A stretch of DNA of 64,000 bases from Clostridioides difficile (GTDB lineage Bacteria > Bacillota > Clostridia > Peptostreptococcales > Peptostreptococcaceae), in the NCBI RefSeq assembly GCF_001299635.1, contig NZ_JRHN01000034.1, forward strand, positions 1-64,000, written 5' to 3'. Below are positions 27,535-35,859 of this stretch, piece by piece; positions within the stretch are counted from its first letter, which is position 1, and the number at the start of each line of letters is the position of its first letter. Below the pieces are notes generated by a model. It had not been told where the DNA came from and searched no databases. It saw only the letters and a program-made list of their open reading frames with translations. The translations under genes were made by a program, and so were the position numbers.

Positions 27535-28188
27535 ATGTATCAATTTTTTTTGAAGGGTAGAGACCCGATAAGTAGCTTAACTCACTTTATAGGAGCTTGT
27601 TTATCTCTTTTAGCAACTATAATTTTAGTTTTTCAATCTGTATCATTGCAAGAGACCTCTCTTTTGATGATAGTATCTGTATCGATATTTGGGTTGTCAC
27701 TAATTGCTCTATATAGTGCAAGCTCATATTATCATTTTTTAAAAGGAACACCAGAGCAAGAATTGTTTTTTAGAAAAGTTGACCATGCAATGATTTATGT
27801 ATTAATTGCTGGTTCCTATACACCAATATGTCTAAGTTTTATGGAAAAAAAGGAAGGCATAATATTTGTTACAGCAATATGGATAGTAGCCTTTATTGGT
27901 ATAATAATAAAAATCTTTTGGATGGATGCTCCTAGATGGTTGTCTACAAGTATATACTTACTTATGGGTTGGGCAATTGTCTTTGATATAAATGCATTCA
28001 ATTCAATACCTAAAGATTGCCTCAAGTTATTGATTATGGAGGGAATATCTTATTCTATAGGTGCGATTATTTATATTATTAAAAAGCCTAATATAAGTCC
28101 TGAATTTGGTTTTCATGAAATCTTTCATATTTTTATTATGATAGGTTCTTTATTTCATTTTTTAGCTGTTTTGTTGTATGTTTTATAA
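27535..28188 (+). CDS. hemolysin III / TrhA family membrane protein (PAQR-like)
   Basis: 217 residues with seven predicted transmembrane helices. The family motifs are SLTHFIGACLSLLA, SSYYHFLKG, then RKVDHAMIYVLIAGSYTPI, and HEIFHIFIMIGSLFHF near the end. The conserved His, Asp and Ser residues form the PAQR metal site. Such proteins are linked to membrane lipid homeostasis, and the hemolysin name is historical. AGGAGG precedes the ATG. A terminator follows. Confidence 0.9.
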   Translation: MYQFFLKGRDPISSLTHFIGACLSLLATIILVFQSVSLQETSLLMIVSVSIFGLSLIALYSASSYYHFLKGTPEQELFFRKVDHAMIYVLIAGSYTPICLSFMEKKEGIIFVTAIWIVAFIGIIIKIFWMDAPRWLSTSIYLLMGWAIVFDINAFNSIPKDCLKLLIMEGISYSIGAIIYIIKKPNISPEFGFHEIFHIFIMIGSLFHFLAVLLYVL

Positions 28189-28232
28189 TTTAAAAGGTTT
28201 GATTGATACTAAAATTCTACAATAAATAAAAT

Positions 28233-28283
28233 GGAACTGTCTTATATATATTGTATTTTCTACAATAAGACAGTTCCTTATTA
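28233..28283 (+). terminator. terminator of hemolysin III gene
   Basis: GGAACTGTCTTA (28233-28244) pairs perfectly with TAAGACAGTTCC (28266-28277). The tail is TTATT. Confidence 0.8.
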
Positions 28284-28339
28284 TAAATATTAAATTTTAT
28301 TTATAATAAATTTTGATAAAAATAGTACATTCAAAATGC

Positions 28340-28516
28340 CTATTCCATAATTCCTTTAATGTACTTCTCATTTACGACATATAGTTTGAATTTATGTACT
28401 ATAATTATGTCCTCTAAATTCTCTGAAACACTAACAATTCTAACACATTTATTTCTAATTTCTACAGGTAAATCTAAATCATTTGTTAAATTCACATAGT
28501 CATCATATTTATACAT
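28340..28516 (-). CDS. small hypothetical protein, 58 residues
   Basis: The minus-strand frame runs from ATG at 28516 to TAG at 28340-28342, with AAAGGGATG upstream. The peptide starts MYKYDDYVNLTNDL and ends KYIKGIME. Its composition is typical of a real protein: charged with a hydrophobic core (EDIIIVHKFKLYVV). No family is recognised. It faces the hemolysin III gene across the terminator and is divergent from the his leader. Confidence 0.6.
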   Translation of the reverse strand: MYKYDDYVNLTNDLDLPVEIRNKCVRIVSVSENLEDIIIVHKFKLYVVNEKYIKGIME

Positions 28517-28704
28517 AAAATCATCCCTTTACATTAAGATATACTTATTATACTATATTTTAATAAGTTTTTTTAAATTATTACAATTTTTCCCGAAATT
28601 TCATTTTTTATACATAAAATTTCCAAATTAGGTAAAGATTAAATTTATAATTGTACAAATAAAAAGTCTATATAAAATATTTTATTCAATTTTACAAATA
28701 ACTA

Positions 28705-28733
28705 TTGCCAATTTTTGAAAAGTATATTATTAT
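28705..28733 (+). promoter_or_regulatory. probable sigma-A promoter of his operon
   Basis: TTGCCA at 28705-28710, a spacer of exactly 17 bp and TATTAT at 28728-28733. It lies about 60 bp ahead of the his leader peptide. Confidence 0.65.
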
Positions 28734-28795
28734 TAATAGTAACAAAAAACTGTAAATTTAGAATATTAATAAAAATTACTTGGGAGGAAATTATC

Positions 28796-28870
28796 ATGGT
28801 GAGATTAGATATAGTAAAATTAAATACAAAATTAAATCATCACCATCATCATAGATTAAAGGGATTGTAA
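28796..28870 (+). CDS. hisL: his operon leader peptide with five consecutive His codons
   Basis: A 24-residue frame from ATG 28796 to TAA 28868-28870, with GGGAGG at 28782-28787. Codons 15-19 (28838-28852) are CAT CAC CAT CAT CAT, and His is absent elsewhere in the peptide. It lies in front of a hairpin terminator and the his biosynthesis genes, the classical layout for ribosome-mediated attenuation. Stalling at His codons when charged tRNA-His is scarce would prevent termination. No T-box motif is present here, in contrast to the ilv operon downstream. Confidence 0.85.
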   Translation: MVRLDIVKLNTKLNHHHHHRLKGL

Positions 28871-28998
28871 TATGAAATTCATTCATAGACACAAGCCCTG
28901 TTTTTAGTGCAATTGGTCTTGTATCTATGATGGGAAGTAATTTTAAGAGAAAATTATAGCCATATAGGTATAAAGCCTATATGGCTTTTTATTATTTT
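28847..28998 (+). promoter_or_regulatory. his attenuator: competing hairpins ending in a terminator
   Basis: The terminator pairs AGCCATATAGG (28958-28968) with CCTATATGGCT (28976-28986) and a T tract. CTATGATGG (28925-28933) can instead pair with CCATATAG (28960-28967) with one bulged G, acting as an antiterminator. ATCTATGATG (28923-28932) is also a perfect 10-bp complement of CATCATAGAT (28847-28856), which includes the last His codons. A third option pairs CATAGACACAAG (28884-28895) with CTTGTATCTATG (28918-28929), with one mismatch. The alternatives are mutually exclusive. The exact switching path is an inference. Confidence 0.75.
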
Positions 28999-29042
28999 AA
29001 ATTTACAAAGGGAAGAGCAATTTTAATGAAAAGGGTGATAAT

Positions 29043-29987
29043 ATGAAGTTTTTAAGGATTGAAGATGAAGTTATTTATTCTAAAAAAAGATATAAATTAA
29101 AAAGAGAAATAGATAAACTTTTTTTAGATGAAGAATATTTTCAAATAGAGCCACAATTATTTGAAGAATACGATGAGTTTACGAGTATTAATAATAAAAT
29201 TCCAGAAGAATCGATGGTAAAGGTTGTAAATGGAAAAGTAATGGTACTTAGAGCTGATATAACTACAAGTATAATAAAAAGTCTTGTTCCAAGATGGGAA
29301 GATGGTTTAAAGCTTAAACTTTTTTATAATTCATCAATATATAAAAATAAAAATACAGTTGGAATAAAAGAGATAAGACAGATAGGTTGTGAATGTCTAG
29401 GAGAATCTTCTGTAGAAGCAGATAGAGAAGTAGTAAAACTAGCTCTTAAGATACTTGAGAAATATAACAATAAGTTTATATTAGAAGTTGGAAGTAGCAA
29501 GTATATTAATGGTCTACTAGAAGAATTAAATTTAAATAAGAATTGTGAAAATCAAATTAAAAATTTATTGTATACGAAAAATACTCATGAATTAAAACTA
29601 TATATTGAAGAGTTAAAAATTAAAAATGAAGTAAAGGAATTATTATCAAATATTTTAAGTTTACAAGGAAATTTATGTGATGTTATTGAAAAGTCAAAAA
29701 ATTTCTATTGTAATGATAAGATGAAACAAGCACTTGAAGAATTAAAGCAAATAAATAACTTAATTGAAGAGTGTAATTTCTTAGATAAGGCTAGATTTGA
29801 TTTATCAATGATTACAATGCTTGATTATTATGAAGGTGTTATGTTTAGAGGTTATTATCCAAACTCGTATAAAGAGATTTTGAGTGGTGGAAGATATGAT
29901 TCTCTAACTAAAGAATATGGAAAAGAAATACCCGCTATTGGGTTTACATTAAGTGTTGATGAGTTAATGAAATATGTATATAAATAG
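29043..29987 (+). CDS. hisZ: ATP phosphoribosyltransferase regulatory subunit HisZ
   Basis: 314 residues, related to the catalytic core of histidyl-tRNA synthetase. Class II motifs are recognisable: the PQLFEEYDEF region, MVLRADITTSI (motif 2-like) and a C-terminal GGRYDSLTKEYGKEIPAIGFTLSVDEL. It lacks the anticodon-binding domain of a true HisRS and is shorter than many HisZ proteins. HisZ is required with short-form HisG for the first step of histidine synthesis. It is the first gene after the attenuator. Confidence 0.9.
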   Translation: MKFLRIEDEVIYSKKRYKLKREIDKLFLDEEYFQIEPQLFEEYDEFTSINNKIPEESMVKVVNGKVMVLRADITTSIIKSLVPRWEDGLKLKLFYNSSIYKNKNTVGIKEIRQIGCECLGESSVEADREVVKLALKILEKYNNKFILEVGSSKYINGLLEELNLNKNCENQIKNLLYTKNTHELKLYIEELKIKNEVKELLSNILSLQGNLCDVIEKSKNFYCNDKMKQALEELKQINNLIEECNFLDKARFDLSMITMLDYYEGVMFRGYYPNSYKEILSGGRYDSLTKEYGKEIPAIGFTLSVDELMKYVYK

Positions 29988-30008
29988 GATTTAAAAGGAG
30001 GGGTTATT

Positions 30009-30635
30009 TTGGATTATTTGACTATAGCACTAGCAAAAGGAAGAATAGAAGGAGAATCGTTTAAAAAATTTAAAAAAATGGGTCTAGGGGACAGTATAGA
30101 CACAGATACAAGAAAGTTAATCTTTAAAGATGAAGAAAATAAAATAATATATATACATGTCAAACCATCAGATGTAGTTACATATGTTGAAAAGGGAGTA
30201 GCAGACCTTGGTATAGCAGGAAAAGATACTATTTTAGAGAATGAAACAGATGTATATGAAATATATGATTTAGGTTTTGGGAAGTGTAAATTTGCTGTAG
30301 CAGGATTAAAGGGCGACAGTATATATAGAGAAGATGAATATTTAAAAGTAGCTACAAAGTATCCAAATATAGCTAAAAAATATTTTAAGGAGAAAGGTCA
30401 AAAAATTGAAATAATAAAATTAAATGGTTCTGTAGAATTAGCTCCAATAGTAGGATTATCAGATGTAATTGTAGACATAGTTGAGACAGGTAATACACTT
30501 AAAGCAAATGGTCTTGAAATATTGGAAGATATATGTGATATAAGTGCTAGAATTATATCAAATAGAGCTAGTTATAGATTTAAATATGAACAAATTCAAA
30601 ATATAATTCGTTTATTTGAAGAACTAGATAACTAA
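30009..30635 (+). CDS. hisG: ATP phosphoribosyltransferase, short form
   Basis: 208 residues, the length of HisG-S enzymes that need HisZ. LTIALAKGRIE opens the protein, GVADLGIAGKDTILE forms the substrate-binding part and DVIVDIVETGNTLKANGL binds the PRPP phosphate. The start codon is TTG at 30009, with AAAGGAGGGG just upstream. It condenses ATP with PRPP, the committed step. The regulatory C-terminal domain of long-form HisG is absent. Confidence 0.95.
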   Translation: MDYLTIALAKGRIEGESFKKFKKMGLGDSIDTDTRKLIFKDEENKIIYIHVKPSDVVTYVEKGVADLGIAGKDTILENETDVYEIYDLGFGKCKFAVAGLKGDSIYREDEYLKVATKYPNIAKKYFKEKGQKIEIIKLNGSVELAPIVGLSDVIVDIVETGNTLKANGLEILEDICDISARIISNRASYRFKYEQIQNIIRLFEELDN

Positions 30636-30662
30636 AATACAATTAAGAAGGGGGAGTTTAAA

Positions 30663-31712
30663 TTGAGAGAAAAAGAAAGTATAAGAGAATTAAAGGGATA
30701 TGAACCAAACCATGTGAATTGCAAAGTAAAACTTGATGCAAATGAAGGAAGTAAGAAGTTGTTTAAGCATCTTATTAAAGAGATTTCTGATAGTGATATA
30801 GACTTAAATTTATATCCTGAAGATTCTTATAGTGAATTGAAAGAGTCTATAATAGATTATATAAATATTTCTGGAGTAAGTAAGAAAAATCTTTTAGTAG
30901 GAAATGGTTCAAGTGAAATAATTGATTTGATAATACATACTTTTGTAGATAAAGATGAAGTGATATTAAGTTTCTCTCCAAGTTTCAGCATGTATTCTAT
31001 ATATAGTCAAATAAATGGCTCTAAGTTTATAGGTGTTGAAAGTGACGAAAATTTAGTTATAAACATAGATAATGTAATTGAAAAAGTAAAAGAAAACAAT
31101 CCTAAAATAGTAATTGTATGTAATCCAAATAATCCAACTGGAACAATACTAAAGAGGGAAGATGTAATAAAACTCTTAGATTCAACTGACAGTTTAGTAG
31201 TTTTGGATGAAGCATACATGGATTTTGGAGAAGAAAGTATGTTGAGTGATGTTTTTAAGTATGAAAATCTAATAGTTCTTAGAACTTTATCAAAGGCATT
31301 TGGATTGGCTGGAATAAGAACAGGATATATGTTATCTAATAGTAGTTTAATAGACTCTGTTGAAAAGGTAAGACCTCCATATAATTTAAATTCATTATCA
31401 GATTTTATTGCTACAAGAGCTCTTAGAAATAAAGATATAGTGAAAGCTTATATAAATGAAGTAAAAGAAGAAAGAGAAGTTTTATATAAAGAAATGATTG
31501 ATATAGGAATTAAGGCATATAAATCACAAGCAAATTTTATATTGTTCTATTCTGAAATTGAAAATCTATCACAAAAACTTATTGATAGAGGGGTGCTAAT
31601 AAGGGAATTTAGTGGTAAGTTAAAAAATTATTATAGAGTTACGATTGGTGATAAAGAAGAGAATACCATATTTATGGATGCTATAAGAGATATTTTGAAA
31701 AAGGAGAAATAG
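30663..31712 (+). CDS. hisC: histidinol-phosphate aminotransferase
   Basis: 349 residues, fold-type I PLP enzyme. KLDANEG near the start, NPNNPTGT, VVLDEAYMDF and TLSKAFGLAGIRTGY (PLP lysine) are diagnostic. The start is TTG 30663 with GGGGAG nearby. It transfers an amino group to imidazole-acetol phosphate. It follows hisG directly, where many operons have hisD in between. hisD is not present here. Confidence 0.95.
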   Translation: MREKESIRELKGYEPNHVNCKVKLDANEGSKKLFKHLIKEISDSDIDLNLYPEDSYSELKESIIDYINISGVSKKNLLVGNGSSEIIDLIIHTFVDKDEVILSFSPSFSMYSIYSQINGSKFIGVESDENLVINIDNVIEKVKENNPKIVIVCNPNNPTGTILKREDVIKLLDSTDSLVVLDEAYMDFGEESMLSDVFKYENLIVLRTLSKAFGLAGIRTGYMLSNSSLIDSVEKVRPPYNLNSLSDFIATRALRNKDIVKAYINEVKEEREVLYKEMIDIGIKAYKSQANFILFYSEIENLSQKLIDRGVLIREFSGKLKNYYRVTIGDKEENTIFMDAIRDILKKEK

Positions 31713-31714
31713 GT

Positions 31715-32293
31715 ATGAGAATTTGGAGTATAGAAAGAAATACTTTTGAAACACAAATTTCAGTAGAACTAAATATTGATGGTTCTGGTAAAGCTGAAAT
31801 AGATACTGGAATAGGATTTTTAGACCATATGCTTACATTGATGGCATTTCATGGCAAGTTTGATTTAAAGGTGCTTTGTAAAGGTGATATATATGTAGAT
31901 GACCATCATAGTGTTGAAGATATTGGTATAGCTATAGGGGAAGCATTTAAAAATGCTTTAGGTGATAAAAAAGGAATAAGAAGATATTCTACTATCTATA
32001 TACCTATGGACGAATCTCTATCAATGGTAGCAATAGATATAAGTAATAGACCATATCTTGTATTTAATGCTAAATTTGATACTCAAATGCTTGGTAATAT
32101 GAGTACGCAGTGTTTTAAAGAATTTTTCAGAGCTTTTGTAAATGAATCTAGAGTAACATTACATATTAATCTTTTATATGGAGAAAATGACCATCATAAA
32201 ATAGAAAGCATATTTAAAGCTTTTGCAAGAGCTTTAAAAGAAGGAAGTGAAATAATTTCCAATGAGATAGCATCTTCAAAGGGGGTTTTGTAG
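31715..32293 (+). CDS. hisB: imidazoleglycerol-phosphate dehydratase
   Basis: 192 residues, the monofunctional HisB without the phosphatase domain. Metal-binding motifs are DHMLTLMAFHG, VDDHHSVEDIGIA and LLYGENDHHKIESIFKAF. It starts 2 bp after hisC. Since no phosphatase domain is fused, histidinol-phosphate phosphatase must be encoded elsewhere. Confidence 0.95.
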   Translation: MRIWSIERNTFETQISVELNIDGSGKAEIDTGIGFLDHMLTLMAFHGKFDLKVLCKGDIYVDDHHSVEDIGIAIGEAFKNALGDKKGIRRYSTIYIPMDESLSMVAIDISNRPYLVFNAKFDTQMLGNMSTQCFKEFFRAFVNESRVTLHINLLYGENDHHKIESIFKAFARALKEGSEIISNEIASSKGVL

Positions 32294-32294
32294 A

Positions 32295-32900
32295 ATGAAT
32301 ATAATAGTAGACTATGGTCTTGGAAATATAGATTCTGTATCTAGAGGTTTTAAAAAAGCTGGAATAGAAACTAAAATTTCTAGTGATATAAATGAAATTA
32401 AGAAAGCAAATTCGCTTATACTTCCAGGTGTTGGGGCTTTTAGAGATTCTATAAATGCTTTAGATGAACTAGGATTGATACCAATATTAAGAGAACATGC
32501 TTCAAAAGGAAAATTTCTGATAGGTATATGTTTAGGTATGCAATTACTTTATGAGAAAAGTTATGAGTATGGAGAATATGAAGGATTAGGACTTATAAAA
32601 GGCAGTATTGATAAATTAGATATAAGTTTAAAAGTGCCACATATGGGATGGAATAATCTAAAATTTAATAAAGAAGATGATGATATACTTAAATATATTA
32701 AGGAAGATGACTATGTATACTTTGTTCACTCATATTATGCAAATTCATCAAATGAAGAACTTATTGCATTTTCAGAGTATGAAAAGAAAATTCCTGCTAT
32801 CGTTAGAAAAAATAATGTATATGGTATACAATTTCATCCGGAAAAAAGTGGAGAAGTAGGTTTAAATATATTAAAAGCATATGGGGAGATGATAAAATGA
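32295..32900 (+). CDS. hisH: imidazole glycerol phosphate synthase, glutaminase subunit
   Basis: 201 residues, class I glutamine amidotransferase. The nucleophile Cys is in LIGICLGMQLLYE, and the His-Glu pair is in GIQFHPEKSG. It supplies ammonia to HisF. It overlaps hisA by four bases (ATGA). Confidence 0.95.
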   Translation: MNIIVDYGLGNIDSVSRGFKKAGIETKISSDINEIKKANSLILPGVGAFRDSINALDELGLIPILREHASKGKFLIGICLGMQLLYEKSYEYGEYEGLGLIKGSIDKLDISLKVPHMGWNNLKFNKEDDDILKYIKEDDYVYFVHSYYANSSNEELIAFSEYEKKIPAIVRKNNVYGIQFHPEKSGEVGLNILKAYGEMIK

Positions 32901-33619
32901 TAATATTTCCAGCAATAGATGTAAAGGATAACAAGTGTGTCAGACTTACTCAAGGAGATTTTGATAAAGTAAATGTATATTATGATAATCCATTAGAAGT
33001 AGCAAACAAATGGAAAGATGAAGGCGCAGAATATATACATATAGTAGATTTAAACGGAGCTAGAAGTGAATTTGGTGTAAATACAGAAACAATTGAAAAG
33101 ATAGCAAACAATATAGATATACCTATTCAGGTAGGTGGAGGAGTTAGAGATAAGGAAAAAGTCCAAAGTTTAATAAAAGCTGGTGTTACTAGAGTAATCC
33201 TAGGTAGTATAGCTATTGAAAATTTAAATTTGGTTGAAGAATTAGTCAACGAATATAAAGATAAAATAGTAGTCTCTATAGATGCTAAAAATGGAAAGGT
33301 AGCAGTTAGAGGTTGGGAAGTTGTAAGTAATGTGGATTCTCTAACATTGTGTAAACAACTTGAAAAAATAGGTGTGCAAACCATTGTTTATACAGATATA
33401 TCAAAAGATGGAATGTTACAAGGTCCAAATTTTGATATATATGAAAAAATATCAAATGAAACATCACTAAATGTCATTGCTTCAGGAGGAGTAACCTCTA
33501 TAGATGATGTTAGAAGATTGAAAGATATGAATCTATATGGTGCTATAATAGGTAAGGCACTATATGACAAAAAGATAGACTTTAAGGAGGCACAACAAAT
33601 ATGCTTACTAGAAGAATAA
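32897..33619 (+). CDS. hisA: ProFAR isomerase
   Basis: 240 residues, a TIM barrel with two-fold pseudo-symmetry. The catalytic Asp is in [16 protein letters not shown] and the second in [10 protein letters not shown]. Phosphate loops are VGGGVRD and ASGGVTS. It converts ProFAR to PRFAR. It overlaps hisH by 4 bp and hisF by 19 bp. Confidence 0.95.
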   Translation: MIIFPAIDVKDNKCVRLTQGDFDKVNVYYDNPLEVANKWKDEGAEYIHIVDLNGARSEFGVNTETIEKIANNIDIPIQVGGGVRDKEKVQSLIKAGVTRVILGSIAIENLNLVEELVNEYKDKIVVSIDAKNGKVAVRGWEVVSNVDSLTLCKQLEKIGVQTIVYTDISKDGMLQGPNFDIYEKISNETSLNVIASGGVTSIDDVRRLKDMNLYGAIIGKALYDKKIDFKEAQQICLLEE

Positions 33620-34359
33620 TACCATGTCTAGATGTAAGGAATGGAAGAGTTGTAAAAGGTAAGAAATTCAAAGACATAGTGGATGTTGACAGTCCAGAGG
33701 TACTTGGGAAGTTTTATAGTGATTGTGGTGCAGATGAACTTGTATTTTATGACATAACTGCATCAAACGAAGACAGAAAGACATCTTTAGAATTTGTAAC
33801 AAAGGTTGCAGAAAATATAAATATACCATTCTGTGTTGGTGGAGGCGTAAATAAGTTAGAAGATTTTACTGATATTTTAAGAAAAGGTGCTGATAAAGTT
33901 TCTATAAATTCATCAGCAGTCAAAAATCCTGAATTAATAAGGGAAGCATCATTAAAATTTGGAGCACAATGTGTTGTTTTATCAATAGATGCAAAGAAAA
34001 ATGAAGAAGGTTCATGGAGTGTATATGTAAAAGGTGGTAGAGAAAAGACTAGTCTTGATGCAATTGAGTGGGCTGTTAAGGGTGTAGAGCTTGGAGCAGG
34101 GGAAATCGTTGTAAATAGTATGGATGAAGATGGAATGAAAAATGGATATGACATAGAATTGTTATCAAAAATAACTTCTTTAGTGAATGTGCCTGTTATA
34201 GCATCAGGAGGTGCTGGTAAAATGGAAGATTTCTATGAGGCTGTAAAAGAATCTAATGTGGATGGAATTTTAGCAGCATCTGTATTTCATTTTGGAGAAA
34301 TAAAAATAAATGATTTGAAGAAATATTTAAAAAACATGGGTGTAGAAGTAAGATTATAA
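33601..34359 (+). CDS. hisF: imidazole glycerol phosphate synthase, cyclase subunit
   Basis: 252 residues, a TIM barrel paralogous to HisA. Catalytic aspartates are in [15 protein letters not shown] and [19 protein letters not shown] and ASGGAGK bind phosphate. AAGGAGG within the end of hisA is its ribosome site. With HisH it makes IGP and AICAR. Confidence 0.96.
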   Translation: MLTRRIIPCLDVRNGRVVKGKKFKDIVDVDSPEVLGKFYSDCGADELVFYDITASNEDRKTSLEFVTKVAENINIPFCVGGGVNKLEDFTDILRKGADKVSINSSAVKNPELIREASLKFGAQCVVLSIDAKKNEEGSWSVYVKGGREKTSLDAIEWAVKGVELGAGEIVVNSMDEDGMKNGYDIELLSKITSLVNVPVIASGGAGKMEDFYEAVKESNVDGILAASVFHFGEIKINDLKKYLKNMGVEVRL

Positions 34360-34387
34360 GCAAGATATCTAATAGGGGGTTGAAAAG

Positions 34388-35056
34388 ATGGAAAATAAAT
34401 GTAGCAATGTATACAGTGAGGAAACAGAAGACTTTATAAAAGGTGTAAAATTTGATGATAAGGGTCTAGTTCCTGTTGTTGCTCAAGATGTAGTGAGTAA
34501 AGATGTGCTAATGTTGGCATATATGAATGAGGAGGCTATAAAGAAAACATTAAAAGATAAAGTAGCTTGTTATTTTAGCAGAAGTAGACAAGAACTTTGG
34601 ATTAAAGGTGAGACGTCTGGAAATACTCAGAAAGTTGTTAAGATGTCTTATGATTGTGATGTAGATACTATATTACTTTTAGTTGAGCAAACTGGTGTAG
34701 CTTGTCATACAGGAAACTATTCTTGTTTTTATAGAGATTTGTTTGATGATACTGATAAAATGGGATTTGAAGTAGAAAAAAGTATATTGAAAGAACTATA
34801 TGATTTAATAAATGAAAGAAAAAATAATCCTATTGAAGGCTCATATACTAATTATCTTTTTGATAAAGGTATAGATAAAATTCTTAAAAAAGTTGGTGAA
34901 GAAAGTAGTGAGGTAATTATAGCGTCAAAGAATACAGATAAGAGTGAACTTATTTATGAAATTAGCGATTTAGTATATCATACATTAGTCTTAATGATAG
35001 AAAAGGACGTTAAAATTGATGAAATAAAGAAAGAGTTACTTAACAGAAGAAAATAA
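34388..35056 (+). CDS. hisIE: bifunctional phosphoribosyl-AMP cyclohydrolase / phosphoribosyl-ATP pyrophosphatase
   Basis: 222 residues. The HisI domain (about 20-120) shows [37 protein letters not shown] and the zinc ligands in [11 protein letters not shown]. The HisE domain (about 130-215) shows [20 protein letters not shown], which carries the MazG-like acidic residues. It performs steps 2 and 3 of the pathway and ends the operon. Confidence 0.95.
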   Translation: MENKCSNVYSEETEDFIKGVKFDDKGLVPVVAQDVVSKDVLMLAYMNEEAIKKTLKDKVACYFSRSRQELWIKGETSGNTQKVVKMSYDCDVDTILLLVEQTGVACHTGNYSCFYRDLFDDTDKMGFEVEKSILKELYDLINERKNNPIEGSYTNYLFDKGIDKILKKVGEESSEVIIASKNTDKSELIYEISDLVYHTLVLMIEKDVKIDEIKKELLNRRK

Positions 35057-35072
35057 AATAAGATAGATTGAT

Positions 35073-35134
35073 AAAGAATAAGAAAATATACCGCTTTTTA
35101 TAAAAAGCGGTATATTTTCTTATTCTTTATTTTT
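35073..35134 (+). terminator. his operon terminator, perfect 28-bp stem
   Basis: 35073-35100 and 35101-35128 are exact reverse complements, a 56-bp palindrome centred on AAAAAGCGG/CCGCTTTTT-type arms. ATTTTT follows. The actual loop would use the central A/T bases. Confidence 0.9.
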
Positions 35135-35809
35135 AATTTGTAGAATAGTCTGTAAATTTCTTGGTGCAATTTATTATATATATAATTTCTTAATAAAATA
35201 ATTATATTTCATTACTTATTTTAGAAAAAATAAAATCATCTAATTATATTTAAGTGAAATAATATTAAAATAAATTTTATATTAAAAAATAGTAATAAAA
35301 ATAGTGGTTTTATAAAAAAATAGAGTTAAATATAAACAATTAAAAAAAGTTTTCAAAACTAATATTTTATTTTTTTATTAAAAAATAAAATATTAGTTTT
35401 GATTTCTGGTTTAAGTTGGGTTATAATAAATTGTCAAATTATTTATTATTATAAAATAGACTATAAAACAAGTAAAAGTCATACTATTTATAAAAGACAT
35501 ATAAAATAGGAAATTACAGAAATACAAATAAAATGTTTTTGAGAAATGGTGAAATTTTATTGCAAGAAATTTAAAACGATTTCAACTTAATAAGTATAAT
35601 CTATTTTACTTGTTATAAATATACAATGTATATTATACAATATAAAAAATACATGTACTTTTAAGAAATATTATTAGATTTGGATTTTTAATTTTTATAA
35701 TTTTTTAAAGCTTTAAGCTATCATAAAAGTAAAAGATTACAAACGTTTAGTAGAGATTATTTTATTTTAATAAATAATAAAAACTATTTTTCTATAATAT
35801 TGGCATAAT
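35135..35809. other. long AT-rich intergenic region upstream of permease
   Basis: I see no gene in these 675 bp. The main structure is an inverted repeat at 35355-35400, where AAAACTAATATTTTATTTTT pairs with AAAAATAAAATATTAGTTTT. The region is long enough to hold enhancer sites for the sigma-54 promoter that follows. Confidence 0.5.
35355..35400. repeat. 20-bp perfect inverted repeat in intergenic DNA
   Basis: AAAACTAATATTTTATTTTT and its exact complement are separated by a few bases. It lies 220 bp beyond the his terminator and 455 bp before the sigma-54 promoter. It could be an orphan terminator or a protein-binding palindrome. Confidence 0.6.
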
Positions 35810-35827
35810 ATATGCTTATATAACTAT
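35810..35827 (+). promoter_or_regulatory. sigma-54 (SigL) -24/-12 promoter
   Basis: TTGGCATAATATATGCTT fits the sigma-54 consensus TTGGCAC-N5-TTGCW. The GG and GC dinucleotides are separated by exactly 10 bases, as required. It is 33 bp ahead of the permease start codon. Confidence 0.75.
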
Positions 35828-35859
35828 GAAATTAAATAAGTTTAAGTAGGAGGAAGAAA

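Noticed and set aside
28838-28852. His-codon run as a cloned His-tag or vector remnant
   Set aside because: It is in a native leader in front of his genes with matching attenuator hairpins and mixed CAT/CAC codons of low-GC type.
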